64,000 nucleotides of DNA from Magnetococcales bacterium (GTDB lineage Bacteria; Pseudomonadota; Magnetococcia; Magnetococcales; JADGCH01), in contig JADGCH010000010.1 of NCBI GenBank assembly GCA_015229115.1, positions 1-64,000 of the forward strand. Reading direction: 5' to 3'. The notes beneath the pieces are model-generated. The model saw nothing but the letters and a program-made list of their open reading frames with translations. It did not search any database and had not been told where the DNA came from. Within the stretch, counting starts at the first letter, position 1. Every line of letters starts with the position of its first letter. A program made the translations under genes and the position numbers. This document shows positions 36,823 to 46,372 of the stretch, in pieces.

Positions 36823-38436
36823 ATGGGTAGCTACCATTCTCATTCCACCGGGTTTAACCTGAAAGAGTGGATCTTTACGACCGATCATAAACGGATCGGG
36901 GTTCTTTATCTGATTGGTTCCATTGCCGCCTTTGCCGTTGCTGGTATCATGGCCTTGCTGATTCGTCTGGAGCAGTCCCACATGGGTCCGACCATCGTGG
37001 CCGATGCCTTTACCGGTGGTGATCAGTACAACGTCTGGCTCTATTTCCATGGCGCCGCCATGATCCTGGCCTTCCTGATTCCGGGCTTGACCGGCTTTGC
37101 CGCCAACTACTTTCTGCCCTTGATGATTGGGGCCAAGGATGTGGCTTTTCCACGCATCAACGCCCTGAGTGTCTGGCTCTTTTTTGCTGGCATCATTGTG
37201 GCACTGCTGACCTTTGTCATCCCGGACAAGCCGGATGTCATGTGGACCGGTTATCCCCCTTATTCGGTACAGACCTCCGGTAATACCGCTTTTTATGTCT
37301 TTACCGTTCACCTGCTTGGCTTCTCGTCCATTCTGGGTGCGGTCAACTTTCTGGTGACCGTGATCTACATGCGGGCGCCCGGCATGACTTGGTTCAAGCT
37401 GAACATGTTCGTCTGGAGCACCGTGACAGCCTTCGTGATCCAGCTCATTTTTGTTCCGGTGTTGGCCGCTGCGGTGACCATGCTGCTGTTCGACAAATAT
37501 CTTGGTACCCACTTCTTCGACCCGGCCCAGGGTGGTGATGTGCTGCTCTACCAGAACCTGTTCTGGTTCTATTCCCATCCGGCTGTTTACGTTATCTTCC
37601 TGCCGGCGATGGGCATTTTCTATGAAATCATGGCCACCATGACCAAAAACCGCATCTTCAACTATAAGGCAGCTGTCTATGGCATGATCGGTATCGTGCT
37701 GGTCAGTGGCGAGGTATGGGTCCATCATCTCTACTATTCCGGTATGCCGGACTGGATCCGTATCGGTCAGATGGTGACCACTCTGTTGATCTCGGTGCCG
37801 GTTGGGCTGATGACCATCTCCTTCTTCGGTACGCTGTACAAGGGGGCCATCACCTTCAATACCGCCATGTACTACACGGTGGCATCTCTCTATCTGTTGA
37901 TTGTGGGTGGTTTGACCGGCATTCCGCTGGCCATGACGGTGTTATCGATCAAACTGGGTGAGACGTCGTTTGTCCATGCCCATTTCCACTTCATCATGGG
38001 TATGTTTGCCGCCTTTGCCGTGTTTGCTGGGGTTGATTACTGGTTCCCGAAAATCAGCGGCAAGATCCTGAACGAAAAGCAGGGCCGTCTCGGCTTCTGG
38101 TTCAACTTTATCGGTGTGAATATCACCTTCTGGCCTTTGTTCATCATCGGTGTTGAAGGTATGCCACGGCGTTATTGGGACTACACCCAGTTCCCCCAGT
38201 TTGAGCCTTATCACAAGCTGGCAACGGTTGGGGCCTTTATCGTGGCGATTGGTATGGCGATTACCATTAGCAACTGGGTGCGCAGTGCCCTGTATGGGGC
38301 ACCGTCTCCAGCTAACCCATGGCGTTCGAAGTCACTGGAGTGGACCCATACGCCCAATCCTCCTGGACCAGGTAACTTTGCCCAGGACATCGTAGTGGGT
38401 CCGGATTGGACGCCATATAACTACGATCGGCGTTAA
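36823..38436 (+). CDS. coxA: Cytochrome c oxidase subunit I, A2-type
   Basis: A 537-residue haem-copper oxidase subunit with twelve helices. Ligands are visible in YLYFHGAAM-like segment WLYFHGAAMIL (low-spin haem), WFYSHPAVYVIFLP (CuB His and the cross-linked Tyr), VHHLY (CuB) and VHAHFHFIMG (both haems). The helix VI motif is YSHPAV, not GHPEV, so the D-channel glutamate of A1 enzymes is missing and the Tyr-Ser pair of the A2 subfamily takes its place. GGAG nine bases upstream supports the ATG at 36823. It reduces oxygen to water and pumps protons. Confidence 0.96.
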   Translation: MGSYHSHSTGFNLKEWIFTTDHKRIGVLYLIGSIAAFAVAGIMALLIRLEQSHMGPTIVADAFTGGDQYNVWLYFHGAAMILAFLIPGLTGFAANYFLPLMIGAKDVAFPRINALSVWLFFAGIIVALLTFVIPDKPDVMWTGYPPYSVQTSGNTAFYVFTVHLLGFSSILGAVNFLVTVIYMRAPGMTWFKLNMFVWSTVTAFVIQLIFVPVLAAAVTMLLFDKYLGTHFFDPAQGGDVLLYQNLFWFYSHPAVYVIFLPAMGIFYEIMATMTKNRIFNYKAAVYGMIGIVLVSGEVWVHHLYYSGMPDWIRIGQMVTTLLISVPVGLMTISFFGTLYKGAITFNTAMYYTVASLYLLIVGGLTGIPLAMTVLSIKLGETSFVHAHFHFIMGMFAAFAVFAGVDYWFPKISGKILNEKQGRLGFWFNFIGVNITFWPLFIIGVEGMPRRYWDYTQFPQFEPYHKLATVGAFIVAIGMAITISNWVRSALYGAPSPANPWRSKSLEWTHTPNPPGPGNFAQDIVVGPDWTPYNYDRR

Positions 38437-38467
38437 CTGTCCTACCTGGAACGATAGGTCACAACCC

Positions 38468-39325
38468 ATGCCTTTCAAAAGCTATATCGAACTGCTGAAG
38501 TTACGTATTGGCGGCATGATTGCTTTGACGGCGGTTGTGGCCTATCTGGCCATGGCAGAGCAGGTTGGCATCTGGCATCTGGCCGGTTTGGTGGTAGTGA
38601 TGTTGTTGGGAGCCTCCAGCTCGGCGGTTTTCAACCATTACTACGACCGCGACATCGACCGGCAGATGGCACGTACTTCCCACAGGCCGCTGGCCTGCGA
38701 TCTGTTGGCTTCTCCACGGCGGGTGCTCTGGCTGGCAGCGGCCCTGTTGCTGTCAGGGATGACGTTGGCTATCTGGTTCTTTAACCCCATGGTAGCCATG
38801 CACCTGTTCTTCGGTGCTTTCTTCTATGGGGTGGTCTATACGGTCTGGTTGAAACGGCGTAGCTGGCTCAACATCGTTCTGGGAGGATTGGCAGGTAGCT
38901 TTGCCGTGTTGGCTGGCGCCGCTTCGGTACGTCCAGAGTGGTGCACCTTGCCGCTGCTGCTGGCTCTGGTGCTGTTCTTCTGGACTCCCTCTCATTTCTG
39001 GAGCCTCGCCATCTATCTCAAAGAAGAATACAGCAAGGTTGGCATACCAATGTTGCCGGTGTTGGTGGGCGAGCAGAGGGCTGCTTGGTATATTTTTCTC
39101 AATACAGTTCTGTTGGTCGGTTCTTCACTGTTACCGTGGCTCATGGGTGAACTGGGTACGCCGTATGCTGTCGGAGCCGTGATAGCCGGGGCGCTGTTTC
39201 TGTTCGGTAACTGGCGCATGATCCAGCAGCCAACCCGTGAAATGGGCTGGAAAAATTTCACCGGATCGATGCGTTACCTTGGCATCCTATTCCTGGCTAT
39301 TGTGTTCGACAGCCGCCTGTTCTGA
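38468..39325 (+). CDS. ctaB: Protohaem IX farnesyltransferase (haem O synthase)
   Basis: A 285-residue UbiA-type prenyltransferase with about eight helices. The two aspartate-rich motifs are NHYYDRDIDRQM and the loop YTVWLKRRSWLNIVLGG; FFWTPSHFWSLAI is typical of CtaB/CyoE. It attaches a farnesyl chain to haem B to give haem O for the oxidase encoded just upstream. ctaA (haem A synthase) and ctaG/cox11 are not in this window. The 3' end overlaps a convergent small gene by 39 bases. Confidence 0.95.
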   Translation: MPFKSYIELLKLRIGGMIALTAVVAYLAMAEQVGIWHLAGLVVVMLLGASSSAVFNHYYDRDIDRQMARTSHRPLACDLLASPRRVLWLAAALLLSGMTLAIWFFNPMVAMHLFFGAFFYGVVYTVWLKRRSWLNIVLGGLAGSFAVLAGAASVRPEWCTLPLLLALVLFFWTPSHFWSLAIYLKEEYSKVGIPMLPVLVGEQRAAWYIFLNTVLLVGSSLLPWLMGELGTPYAVGAVIAGALFLFGNWRMIQQPTREMGWKNFTGSMRYLGILFLAIVFDSRLF

Positions 39326-39535
39326 AAACAGGTCGGGCTGCTCGTGGCGCAACAACAACAGTGCCGTGGCAATCACATACTCATCAACCCACTTCATGCG
39401 ACCAATCTTCCGGATAATTTGATCCCGGATCAGGCCTTGCTGTGCCGGACTGACACGACCCGCTTCGGCATGGACGTGGCGATCCACCCTTTGAGTCAAT
39501 TCGGCTAGGTGCTGTTGCATCACCGCACTTACCAT
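39287..39535 (-). CDS. Hypothetical 82-residue protein
   Basis: Not recognised. A mostly helical, charged protein (QQHLAELTQRVDRHVHAEA, IIRKIGRMKWVDEYVIATALLLL) with no signal peptide. It is last in the minus run beginning at rnhA; its start overlaps the stop of the preceding small gene, supporting translation. Ends inside the convergent ctaB. It might not be a gene of importance, but coupling and clean reading frame favour it. Confidence 0.5.
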   Translation of the reverse strand: MVSAVMQQHLAELTQRVDRHVHAEAGRVSPAQQGLIRDQIIRKIGRMKWVDEYVIATALLLLRHEQPDLFSEQAAVEHNSQE

Positions 39536-39816
39536 GGCTTACCCCCCTGTTTATCCCGATCCTGGCTGCGGTAACGGGTGGTATTGTAATCGGTGTGGCA
39601 ATACTGACCCCCTTTGGGACCGTAGCAGTTGCGTGCCTCACTACAGGGACACCACTCGGCATCCGCCATGGTAGGCGGTTTGCCTGGTTGTGCTGACCAA
39701 CCCGGTTTTTCTGGCCGTGGCACCTTGATGGGCTGTTGCTGTGGCTGCGTTGCATCAGCCACGGCAGTACCGTGGGCCATCAAAACCACCATCACGATCC
39801 AGAGGATGCGACTCAT
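39529..39816 (-). CDS. Small exported protein with clustered cysteines
   Basis: A 95-residue protein. Signal peptide MSRILWIVMVVLMAHGTAVA, then a proline-rich stretch (QPQQQPIKVPRPEKPGW) and a cluster of four cysteines within WCPCSEARNCYGPKGGQYC, close to the C-terminus. Not recognised. The cysteine pattern could be two disulfides or a metal site in the periplasm. Both its start and its stop overlap the neighbouring small genes, so the three are translated as a unit after clpA. Confidence 0.6.
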   Translation of the reverse strand: MSRILWIVMVVLMAHGTAVADATQPQQQPIKVPRPEKPGWSAQPGKPPTMADAEWCPCSEARNCYGPKGGQYCHTDYNTTRYRSQDRDKQGGKPW

Positions 39817-40307
39817 GGCGATGCAACCTCCCTGGTAGCGGAGCATTTGCCAGCACGAACGGTGGTACGCTCTGAAGCGGGGCTCTGATTGATATGGAAG
39901 CAACTGTGTCGTCGAACCTGCTTCTTCTCGCCCTGATGAGCCATTTCAATACCCTGGCCATGAATGGCGGTAATCTGTGGTCCACTGGCCAGTGTCTCCC
40001 CTAACGCGATGCGCTTGATGGGTTGATCGGACTCGTTGACGTTGATCACGGCTCTGGGTGGGTTGGCGGTGACGATTACAGCAGGCGTCACAGTGGGCCA
40101 CTGGACCACAGAAGGCTTGCTGCTGCCATCGCGCTCGGCCTGATCATCAGCTGTGGCAGAGTTGCGATAGAAATCCGGTTTGGTTGGATCAGACAGTATG
40201 TCTTGCTTGGTGGGCTTGTCAACCGTTCCAGTAGCCGTTGCTAAAGCCGGCACCGCCATACAGCACTGCAGCGATAGGATCATACCATATCCCAATGACC
40301 TCATCAT
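39813..40307 (-). CDS. Hypothetical exported protein downstream of clpA
   Basis: A 164-residue protein. A signal peptide ([23 protein letters not shown]) precedes a mature domain with no pattern I recognise; it contains PAVIVTANPPRAVINVNESD and a late pair of cysteines (SCFHIN ... AGKCS). ATG codons at 40307 and 40304 are both possible and overlap the clpA stop. The frame is open further upstream to 40385 but that is inside clpA and lacks the signal peptide. Confidence 0.55.
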   Translation of the reverse strand: MMRSLGYGMILSLQCCMAVPALATATGTVDKPTKQDILSDPTKPDFYRNSATADDQAERDGSSKPSVVQWPTVTPAVIVTANPPRAVINVNESDQPIKRIALGETLASGPQITAIHGQGIEMAHQGEKKQVRRHSCFHINQSPASERTTVRAGKCSATREVASP

Positions 40308-42586
40308 GCGACAGCACCCTGATAGTGCAAGGATAGGGAACCTTCGTCTGCGTGCAGCGTAACTGTGCCTCCCTGGGACAGGCAACCGAACAACAGTTCG
40401 ACCGCAACCGGTTTGCGGATCTGGTCGCGGATGAGCCGATCCATCGGTCGGGCGCCATGAGCAGGGTCATGACCGTGGTCAGCCAACCACACACGGGCAT
40501 TTTCCCTGACTTCAAGGGTGACTTTCTTGACCTGTAACTGCTGCTGCAGCAACAGCAGAAACTTGTCCACTACCTTGAGCAGACTGTCACGGGACAACGG
40601 GCTGAACGGGATAATGGCATCCAGACGGTTGCGAAACTCGGGAGCAAAAAATCGTTTGATTTCCTTCATCTCATCTCCACGGCGGTTTTGAGCGATAAAA
40701 CCAACGTCTGGTCGGTCGAGATCGGCGGCACCAGCATTGGTGGTCATGATCAGAATGACGGTACGAAAATCAGCCTGACGACCATTATTATCGGTCAATT
40801 TGCCATGATCCATAACCTGTAACAGCAGGTTGAACAGGTCGGGGTGGGCCTTCTCGATTTCATCCAGCAGCAGCACGGCGTGGGGATTCTTGACGATGGC
40901 CTCGGTCAGCAGCCCGCCCTGATCGAAACCAACATAGCCGGGTGGGGCGCCGATCAGGCGCGATACGGTGTGCCGTTCCATGTATTCGCTCATGTCAAAA
41001 CGCAACAGCTTGATGCCAAGCTCCTGAGCCAACAGGCGGGCTAACTCGGTTTTACCAACACCTGTTGGACCGGAAAAGAGGAACGACCCGATCGGTTTTT
41101 CCGGATGTCCCAGGCCAGCCCGTGCCAAACGCAGGGTATCACACATCTGGTCAATGGCTTGATCCTGCCCAAACAGCGACTGACGTAAATTTTGAGGCAA
41201 GCGCTGCAAGGCAGAGCGGTCATCCTGGGACACGGAACGGGGTGGTATGCGGGCGATGCGGGCGATGACCGTTTCGATCTCGTGCTGGGTCACCAGTTTT
41301 CTGCTGCGTGATCCACGTCGGGTCGTTGACGGCAGCAGCTGCAGTGCGGCACCTGCTTCATCAATGACATCGATGGCAGAATCGGGATGGCGACGATCGG
41401 TGATATGTCGACTCGATAGCTCGGTAGCGGCCTGCAACGCTTCATCACTATAGCGCACATGGTGGTGTTGTTCGTAATGCTTTTTCAACCCCTTCAGGAT
41501 GGCCAGAGTTTCTTCCTGGGAGGTCTCCTGGATGTCGATTTTCTGGAACCGGCGGTTGAGGGCCTGATCTTTCTGGAAAATACCACGGTATTCCTCATGG
41601 GTGGTCGATCCGATACAACGCAGACGACCCGATGCCAGGATTGGTTTGAGCAGATTGGAGGCGTCGAGACTGCCACCATTGGTTGCTCCAGCTCCTATGA
41701 TGGTATGAATCTCATCGATAAAGAGGATACTGTTAGGTTCTTCCTGCAGTCGCTTGAGAACATGTTTTAACCGTGCTTCAAAGTCGCCACGAAAACGGCT
41801 GCCAGCCAGCAGTGCTCCCATGTCCAAGGCAAACAGGGTATGATTCTTGAGCACTTCCGGTACCTTGCCGCCAACAATCTGCAGGGCCAGCCCTTCAGCC
41901 AGGTGAGTTTTACCGACACCGGCATCTCCTACCAGCAGGGGATTGTTCTTGCGTCGGCGACAGAGAATCTGCATCACCCGCGTCATCTCCTCTTCACGGC
42001 CGATCAGGGGATCGATCTCACCCGCCTGAGCCCGATCGTTAAGATTGACGGTGAACAGGGCCAAAGGATCGGTCCGGCCGGTGTCGTTGGGACGGACCTC
42101 TTCTGCTGTATCGCCTGTCTCGGCGCTGTCCTTCTTGTGCTCGGCAGCATGGGCCTGCGATAGACTGTGCGACATGGCCATCTGCACATTTAATCGGGTA
42201 ATATTCTGGCGTCTGAGCGAGTAAACGGCGTGGGATTCCTTTTCACTGAACAGGGCCACCAGCACATGTCCGCTGGTGATTTCTTCCTTGCCTGCTGAAT
42301 GAGTCTGCAAATAGGCCTGATGCATGACACGCTGAAAAGCTGAGGTGGTGGTGACGTCAAAATCGTCACTGCCGTTTTTGACAACCGGGACATGCTGGGC
42401 GATATGCTGCTCCACCTCCTGACATAACTGCTCAAGATTGCAGCCGCACAGTTTTAGCAGTCCAGCCGCCTCGACATCTTCTGTCAAACTGAGCAGCAGG
42501 TGTTCTACCGTGGCGTAGATATGTTTCTGCCGATAGGCATGCAACAAGGCACGGCGGATACAGGCTTCAACTTCCTTGCTGATCAT
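40304..42586 (-). CDS. clpA: ATP-dependent Clp protease ATP-binding subunit ClpA
   Basis: A 760-residue AAA+ unfoldase that feeds proteins to ClpP. N-terminal repeat domain ([24 protein letters not shown]), first AAA module with [13 protein letters not shown] and [14 protein letters not shown], second with [29 protein letters not shown] and the sensor regions. Middle-domain shortness versus ClpB and the presence of clpS upstream identify ClpA. AGGAGA precedes the start. clpP is not in the window. Confidence 0.96.
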   Translation of the reverse strand: MISKEVEACIRRALLHAYRQKHIYATVEHLLLSLTEDVEAAGLLKLCGCNLEQLCQEVEQHIAQHVPVVKNGSDDFDVTTTSAFQRVMHQAYLQTHSAGKEEITSGHVLVALFSEKESHAVYSLRRQNITRLNVQMAMSHSLSQAHAAEHKKDSAETGDTAEEVRPNDTGRTDPLALFTVNLNDRAQAGEIDPLIGREEEMTRVMQILCRRRKNNPLLVGDAGVGKTHLAEGLALQIVGGKVPEVLKNHTLFALDMGALLAGSRFRGDFEARLKHVLKRLQEEPNSILFIDEIHTIIGAGATNGGSLDASNLLKPILASGRLRCIGSTTHEEYRGIFQKDQALNRRFQKIDIQETSQEETLAILKGLKKHYEQHHHVRYSDEALQAATELSSRHITDRRHPDSAIDVIDEAGAALQLLPSTTRRGSRSRKLVTQHEIETVIARIARIPPRSVSQDDRSALQRLPQNLRQSLFGQDQAIDQMCDTLRLARAGLGHPEKPIGSFLFSGPTGVGKTELARLLAQELGIKLLRFDMSEYMERHTVSRLIGAPPGYVGFDQGGLLTEAIVKNPHAVLLLDEIEKAHPDLFNLLLQVMDHGKLTDNNGRQADFRTVILIMTTNAGAADLDRPDVGFIAQNRRGDEMKEIKRFFAPEFRNRLDAIIPFSPLSRDSLLKVVDKFLLLLQQQLQVKKVTLEVRENARVWLADHGHDPAHGARPMDRLIRDQIRKPVAVELLFGCLSQGGTVTLHADEGSLSLHYQGAVA

Positions 42587-42612
42587 GCAAAATTCTCCTG
42601 TTTCATGGCTGG

Positions 42613-42942
42613 TCAGTTCTGCTCCATGAAGCCCTGTAGCGGGTGTCCATGCTGACGTGCCTTTTGGTGCACCTGGGTCAATTTCATTTCGGCGATTTCG
42701 TGGGTGTAAACACCGCAGATAGCCATACCAGTATGGTGAATGGCCAGCATCAGCCTTGTTGCCTCCAACATCGACTTGTCAAAAAACTGCTGCAGGATGT
42801 CCACCACAAACTCCATTGGAGTAAAATCATCGTTGAGCAGCATCACACGGTAGAGGGGCGGCTGTGACAGTTCCTGATCAACGGTTGTTTCACTCAGGAC
42901 ATCGGTATCGTGGAATGGATGGTCAGAGTGGCGTGGTTTCAT
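42613..42942 (-). CDS. clpS: ClpS adaptor protein
   Basis: A 109-residue N-end rule adaptor that hands proteins with bulky N-terminal residues to ClpA. LYRVMLLNDDFTPMEFVVDIL and AIHHTGMAICGVYTHEIAEMK include the conserved Asn-Asp pair and the substrate-pocket Met/His residues. The N-terminal 30 residues are the flexible tail. Lies 26 bases before clpA. Confidence 0.96.
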   Translation of the reverse strand: MKPRHSDHPFHDTDVLSETTVDQELSQPPLYRVMLLNDDFTPMEFVVDILQQFFDKSMLEATRLMLAIHHTGMAICGVYTHEIAEMKLTQVHQKARQHGHPLQGFMEQN

Positions 42943-42947
42943 GATCG

Positions 42948-43376
42948 TTATGCCCGGTGCAAGGCAGGGTTGTAAAACGCCCGGGCCGGCACGGATCGCT
43001 CTGACCCGATGCGTTGTGTCGGTGGATCAGGCAGGGTCAGCACAGCGGCTGCGGCAGAACGGAAAAAGTCGTGTACTGCGCCATGGCTGCAGAGGCCATC
43101 CAGCATGGCCTGGATCAAAGGCGACTCGCCTTGCCACGACAGCAGGGCAGCAGCACTGGCCTCAATCAGGCCGGAGCCGATCATGGGGCGTCGTGATGTT
43201 TGGGTTTCGATCGGCTGCTCGCGAATTTCAACGCGGAACCAGCCCACGCCAGCGCCGGTCTGATCGGGAAATTGCCACCGATGCAAATGAACGGTCAACT
43301 CCAGTCCCGGCCGATCCTCATAGCCATCGTACAGCTGTTCAATGTGATGAATCTGATGATTAAAGTAAATTTTCAT
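42948..43376 (-). CDS. Hypothetical protein between recN and clpS
   Basis: A 142-residue protein, not recognised. It begins MKIYFNHQIHHIEQLYDGYE and has a central segment (IGSGLIEASAAALLSWQGESPLIQ) that may be helical; no signal peptide or membrane segment. Start overlaps the recN stop (ATGA) and its stop is five bases before clpS, so it is part of the operon. Lineage-specific function is possible. Confidence 0.65.
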   Translation of the reverse strand: MKIYFNHQIHHIEQLYDGYEDRPGLELTVHLHRWQFPDQTGAGVGWFRVEIREQPIETQTSRRPMIGSGLIEASAAALLSWQGESPLIQAMLDGLCSHGAVHDFFRSAAAAVLTLPDPPTQRIGSERSVPARAFYNPALHRA

Positions 43377-45046
43377 AGTCCTGCCTGTGACAACAGTTCC
43401 TGGGCGTTGTGGCGTGCCGAATCGGTGATTTGATCTCCAGCCAGCAGACGCGCCACCTCCTCAACCCGTTCTTGTCGGTTGAGCTGCTGTACATCGATGT
43501 AACTCCGTTGCTGCTGTAGCTGTTTAACAACCTTGAGGTGATGGTGTCCCCACACAGCGACCTGAGGCAAATGGGTAATAGCGATGACCTGACGACGATG
43601 GGTGCCGATGCCACGCAGTTTTTCTCCGGCAGCACTGGCTACCCGACCGCTGATACCACTGTCGATCTCATCAAAAATCAGGGTGTTGACCATGGAGGCA
43701 TCCGCCAGAACGCTTTTGAGAGCCAACATGATACGGGCTATTTCACCACCCGAGGCGATCTGTTTCAAGGGCTTGACCGGTTCGCCCGGATTGGCGCTCA
43801 TGAGCAATTCCACCTCCTCCTGTCCGGATGGTCGTGGAGACCCTGCCACCGGGGTGATCTGCACATCGAGATGTGTGGCGGTCATGTACAGATCCTGCAA
43901 CTGTTGTGTGACCTCCGTGATCAGCCGTTCTGCAGCGCGATGGCGTGACAGGGTCAGCTGGTCGGCCGTCTGTTGATACTGTTGTAGGCTGGAGGCAAGG
44001 CGCTGTTCCAGTTGTTGCTCCTGTTCTTCCGCCTGTTCCAGTTGTTGTAACTCCTGATGCCAACCATGGGCCAGCTCAGCCAGTTCATGAGCTTCGCGTC
44101 GGTGTTTGCGACACAACTGATGAATGAGATCCAGTCGTTGCTCAAGGCTATCCATGGCCTCGGTATCGACATGAAGGGCTCGTTGGTAATGGGACAGATC
44201 GGCGCCAATGGATTCAATTTCATACTGGATGGCGCGGGCACGTTCAGCCAATGGCAAAAGCTGGCCATCTACCTTGGCACAATGTTCCAGTTCACTGCCA
44301 CTGCGATGTAGACGTTCGACGGCGTTCTTCTCACCGTGAACCATCCAGGTCAAGGCCTGTTCAATGCCTTGCTGCAGACGGGCTCCATGCTGTAGCAGGT
44401 GTTTCTGTTGCTTGAGCTGTTCCAGCTCCCCGGGCTGGACGTTGGCACGATCCAGTTCTTCCAGCTGGAACACCAGAAAAGCACGCCGTTCCGCCGCGGT
44501 AGCCAACTGATGGCGCAGCGCATCCAGTTGCTGACGATCGGTGCGCCATTGTTGATAGCAGTCGGTCACTGCTGTCAATAGGGTTTCGTGACCGGCAAAG
44601 GCGTCCAGAATCGCCAGATGGGTGCTGCTCTGTAGCAGCGACTGATGATCATGCTGACCATGAACATCGACCAGCACCGTGCCGAGACGCTCCAGCGCAC
44701 TCAACGGTACAGCCGTTTCATTGATGAAGGCACGACTGCGACCGTTGGCTGTTACAACTCGACGCAGAAAAATTTCCTCTCCAACCTGTTCCAGGGCCTG
44801 TTCCCGTATCCAGAGATGAGCGGGATGAGCGGCTGGAAGATTAAAACGGGCGGTTACCACCGCTTTGTCCGTTCCATCACGTACCAGCGTCGTATCAGCC
44901 CGCATCCCCAATACCAGGCCCAGTGCATCCAGCAGGATCGATTTTCCGGCACCGGTTTCACCCGTGATAACGGTCAAGCCATCCGACAGCTCCAGATCCA
45001 GACGGTTGATCAGAGCAATGTTATCGATGGTGAGTTGTGCCAGCAC
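43373..45046 (-). CDS. recN: DNA repair protein RecN
   Basis: A 557-residue SMC-like ATPase for double-strand break repair. Walker A GETGAGKSILLDAL at residues 28-41, a long coiled coil in the middle third, then signature and Walker B regions (ASGGEIARIMLALKS, TLIFDEIDSGISG) and HLPQVA near the end. The start is GTG at 45046 with GGGAG five bases upstream. Other RecN proteins have similar length. Confidence 0.95.
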   Translation of the reverse strand: MLAQLTIDNIALINRLDLELSDGLTVITGETGAGKSILLDALGLVLGMRADTTLVRDGTDKAVVTARFNLPAAHPAHLWIREQALEQVGEEIFLRRVVTANGRSRAFINETAVPLSALERLGTVLVDVHGQHDHQSLLQSSTHLAILDAFAGHETLLTAVTDCYQQWRTDRQQLDALRHQLATAAERRAFLVFQLEELDRANVQPGELEQLKQQKHLLQHGARLQQGIEQALTWMVHGEKNAVERLHRSGSELEHCAKVDGQLLPLAERARAIQYEIESIGADLSHYQRALHVDTEAMDSLEQRLDLIHQLCRKHRREAHELAELAHGWHQELQQLEQAEEQEQQLEQRLASSLQQYQQTADQLTLSRHRAAERLITEVTQQLQDLYMTATHLDVQITPVAGSPRPSGQEEVELLMSANPGEPVKPLKQIASGGEIARIMLALKSVLADASMVNTLIFDEIDSGISGRVASAAGEKLRGIGTHRRQVIAITHLPQVAVWGHHHLKVVKQLQQQRSYIDVQQLNRQERVEEVARLLAGDQITDSARHNAQELLSQAGL

Positions 45047-45054
45047 GCCGCTCC

Positions 45055-45273
45055 CTATTTCTGGCCGGAGGTATGTTTGTTAAGAATGGCGGCCAATTGA
45101 TCCTTGAGGAGCAGTTTCTCTTTCTTCATCCGTTCAACGCTGTAGTCGCCGCGCGAACCTGAACCCAGCTCTTCAATCTTCTGCTTCAGCTGCTGGTGCT
45201 TGTCGTACAGATCCTTGAAAGCCTTGTTGGTTGCCAGTAGTTCATGAACGGCCTGAAGTTGATCTTCGAACAT
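45055..45273 (-). CDS. YdcH-like DUF465 protein
   Basis: A 72-residue helical protein: a first helix ending FKDLYDKHQQLKQKIEELG, a turn (SGSRGDYSVERMKKEK) and a second helix LLLKDQLAAILN. This two-helix pattern is the DUF465/YdcH family, of unknown function. GAGGAG is well placed before the ATG. Lies eight bases upstream of recN. Confidence 0.82.
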   Translation of the reverse strand: MFEDQLQAVHELLATNKAFKDLYDKHQQLKQKIEELGSGSRGDYSVERMKKEKLLLKDQLAAILNKHTSGQK

Positions 45274-45321
45274 GGTTTCTCCTCTTCATGTGTTGATTAG
45301 GCAGGGATTTCACGACCGGTG

Positions 45322-45792
45322 CTATGCCGGCGGGTCAGGAGCAATCAGTTGACGCACACCCAGCTCAATGGCACTGCGCGCCAGGGTATCCACTCTGGTG
45401 TTCCCTTCATGGCCGCTATGCCCTTTGACCCACTCCCAGTGGATCTGGTGCTGATGGGATAGATGATCCAGTTGTTGCCACAGATCGATATTCAGCACCG
45501 GTTTGCCATCTGATTTGCGCCATTGACGCTGCTTCCAGCCGTGAATCCATTGGGTAATACCATCCTTGACGTAAATGGAATCGGTCGTCAGACGAATTTG
45601 ACAAGGACGCAACAGGATTGCCAGCGATCGAATGACAGCCGTCAATTCCATGCGGTTGTTGGTTGTTTCAGGACAAAAACCGGACAGGGCATACTCACAG
45701 GCGCCGACCTGAATCAAGGCACCCCAGCCACCAGGGCCTGGGTTGTGGCGACAGGCCCCATCCGTATGGATATGAACGGATTCAACGGTCAT
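45322..45792 (-). CDS. rnhA: Ribonuclease HI
   Basis: A 156-residue RNase H that removes RNA from RNA-DNA hybrids. Catalytic acids lie in HTDGACRHNPGPGGWG, NNRMELTAV, TTDSIYV and GNTRVDTLAR, in standard spacing; the basic handle WIHGWKQRQWRKSDGKPV is present. Its start abuts the stop of the membrane protein gene upstream. Confidence 0.97.
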   Translation of the reverse strand: MTVESVHIHTDGACRHNPGPGGWGALIQVGACEYALSGFCPETTNNRMELTAVIRSLAILLRPCQIRLTTDSIYVKDGITQWIHGWKQRQWRKSDGKPVLNIDLWQQLDHLSHQHQIHWEWVKGHSGHEGNTRVDTLARSAIELGVRQLIAPDPPA

Positions 45793-46179
45793 CTAGGCAC
45801 TGGTCTGGGTCATGCGGAGCGTGTAGACAATGCCTGGACGGATCACCACTTCGCCCCGCTGGGGAAATTCAATACCATAACACTCCTCTGGCAGGGACGT
45901 CCCGAAGATGCCGGCGTAGTCTGCCTGACGTCCATCCGGTAAGCGGATCCACGCCGGAATGATCTGGTTGCGAAACAGCCCCAGCGACTCTCCCTGCGCA
46001 CTCGGCTGCCACGGTGAGGCGTGATAGACCAGTTGTTCCGTGCGGGTTTGAAATGTCGCTGCAGCATCGCCCTGGTGAAACAGGCGCGCCAACTGGGTAC
46101 CGAACCAGGCCAGCACACCGATGGACAGCAGGAACAGGGTAACCTGAAAAGCAGAAACAGAATGAAGCAAGTCCGACAT
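45793..46179 (-). CDS. Hypothetical membrane-anchored protein
   Basis: A 128-residue protein with one N-terminal membrane helix (VTLFLLSIGVLAWFGTQLA) and a soluble part (SPWQPSAQGESLGLFRNQIIPAW) with no recognised family. The ATG at 46179 is used, with GGTGG upstream; GTG at 46194 is an alternative. First gene of the long minus run to 39287. Confidence 0.6.
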   Translation of the reverse strand: MSDLLHSVSAFQVTLFLLSIGVLAWFGTQLARLFHQGDAAATFQTRTEQLVYHASPWQPSAQGESLGLFRNQIIPAWIRLPDGRQADYAGIFGTSLPEECYGIEFPQRGEVVIRPGIVYTLRMTQTSA

Positions 46180-46296
46180 GATGCCACCACTCACATTGGA
46201 ACAGTCAATGACGATTATGACAATCCAACATTAAACTCCAAATACAACTCTTTTGCAAGTCCGTTCCATGAGAATCGATCGGTTTTCCGATACTGC

Positions 46297-46326
46297 TTGA
46301 CAAAAACGGCAGGAAATTGTTACCGT
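46297..46326 (+). promoter_or_regulatory. Candidate promoter of glyQS
   Basis: A perfect -35 TTGACA at 46297-46302 is followed after 18 bases by TACCGT at 46321-46326, a poor -10. It is the best promoter-like element in the 193 bases between the divergent membrane-protein gene and glyQ. The rest of the gap shows no gene. Confidence 0.3.
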
Positions 46327-46372
46327 TCAAAAGCGCGACACAGATTGAAACCAGTGGATGGAGTGACGGACG

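Noticed and set aside
36589-37728. 379-codon minus open frame inside coxB/coxA
   Set aside because: It is antisense to conserved oxidase genes, with composition dictated by the opposite strand, and shows no protein-like pattern.
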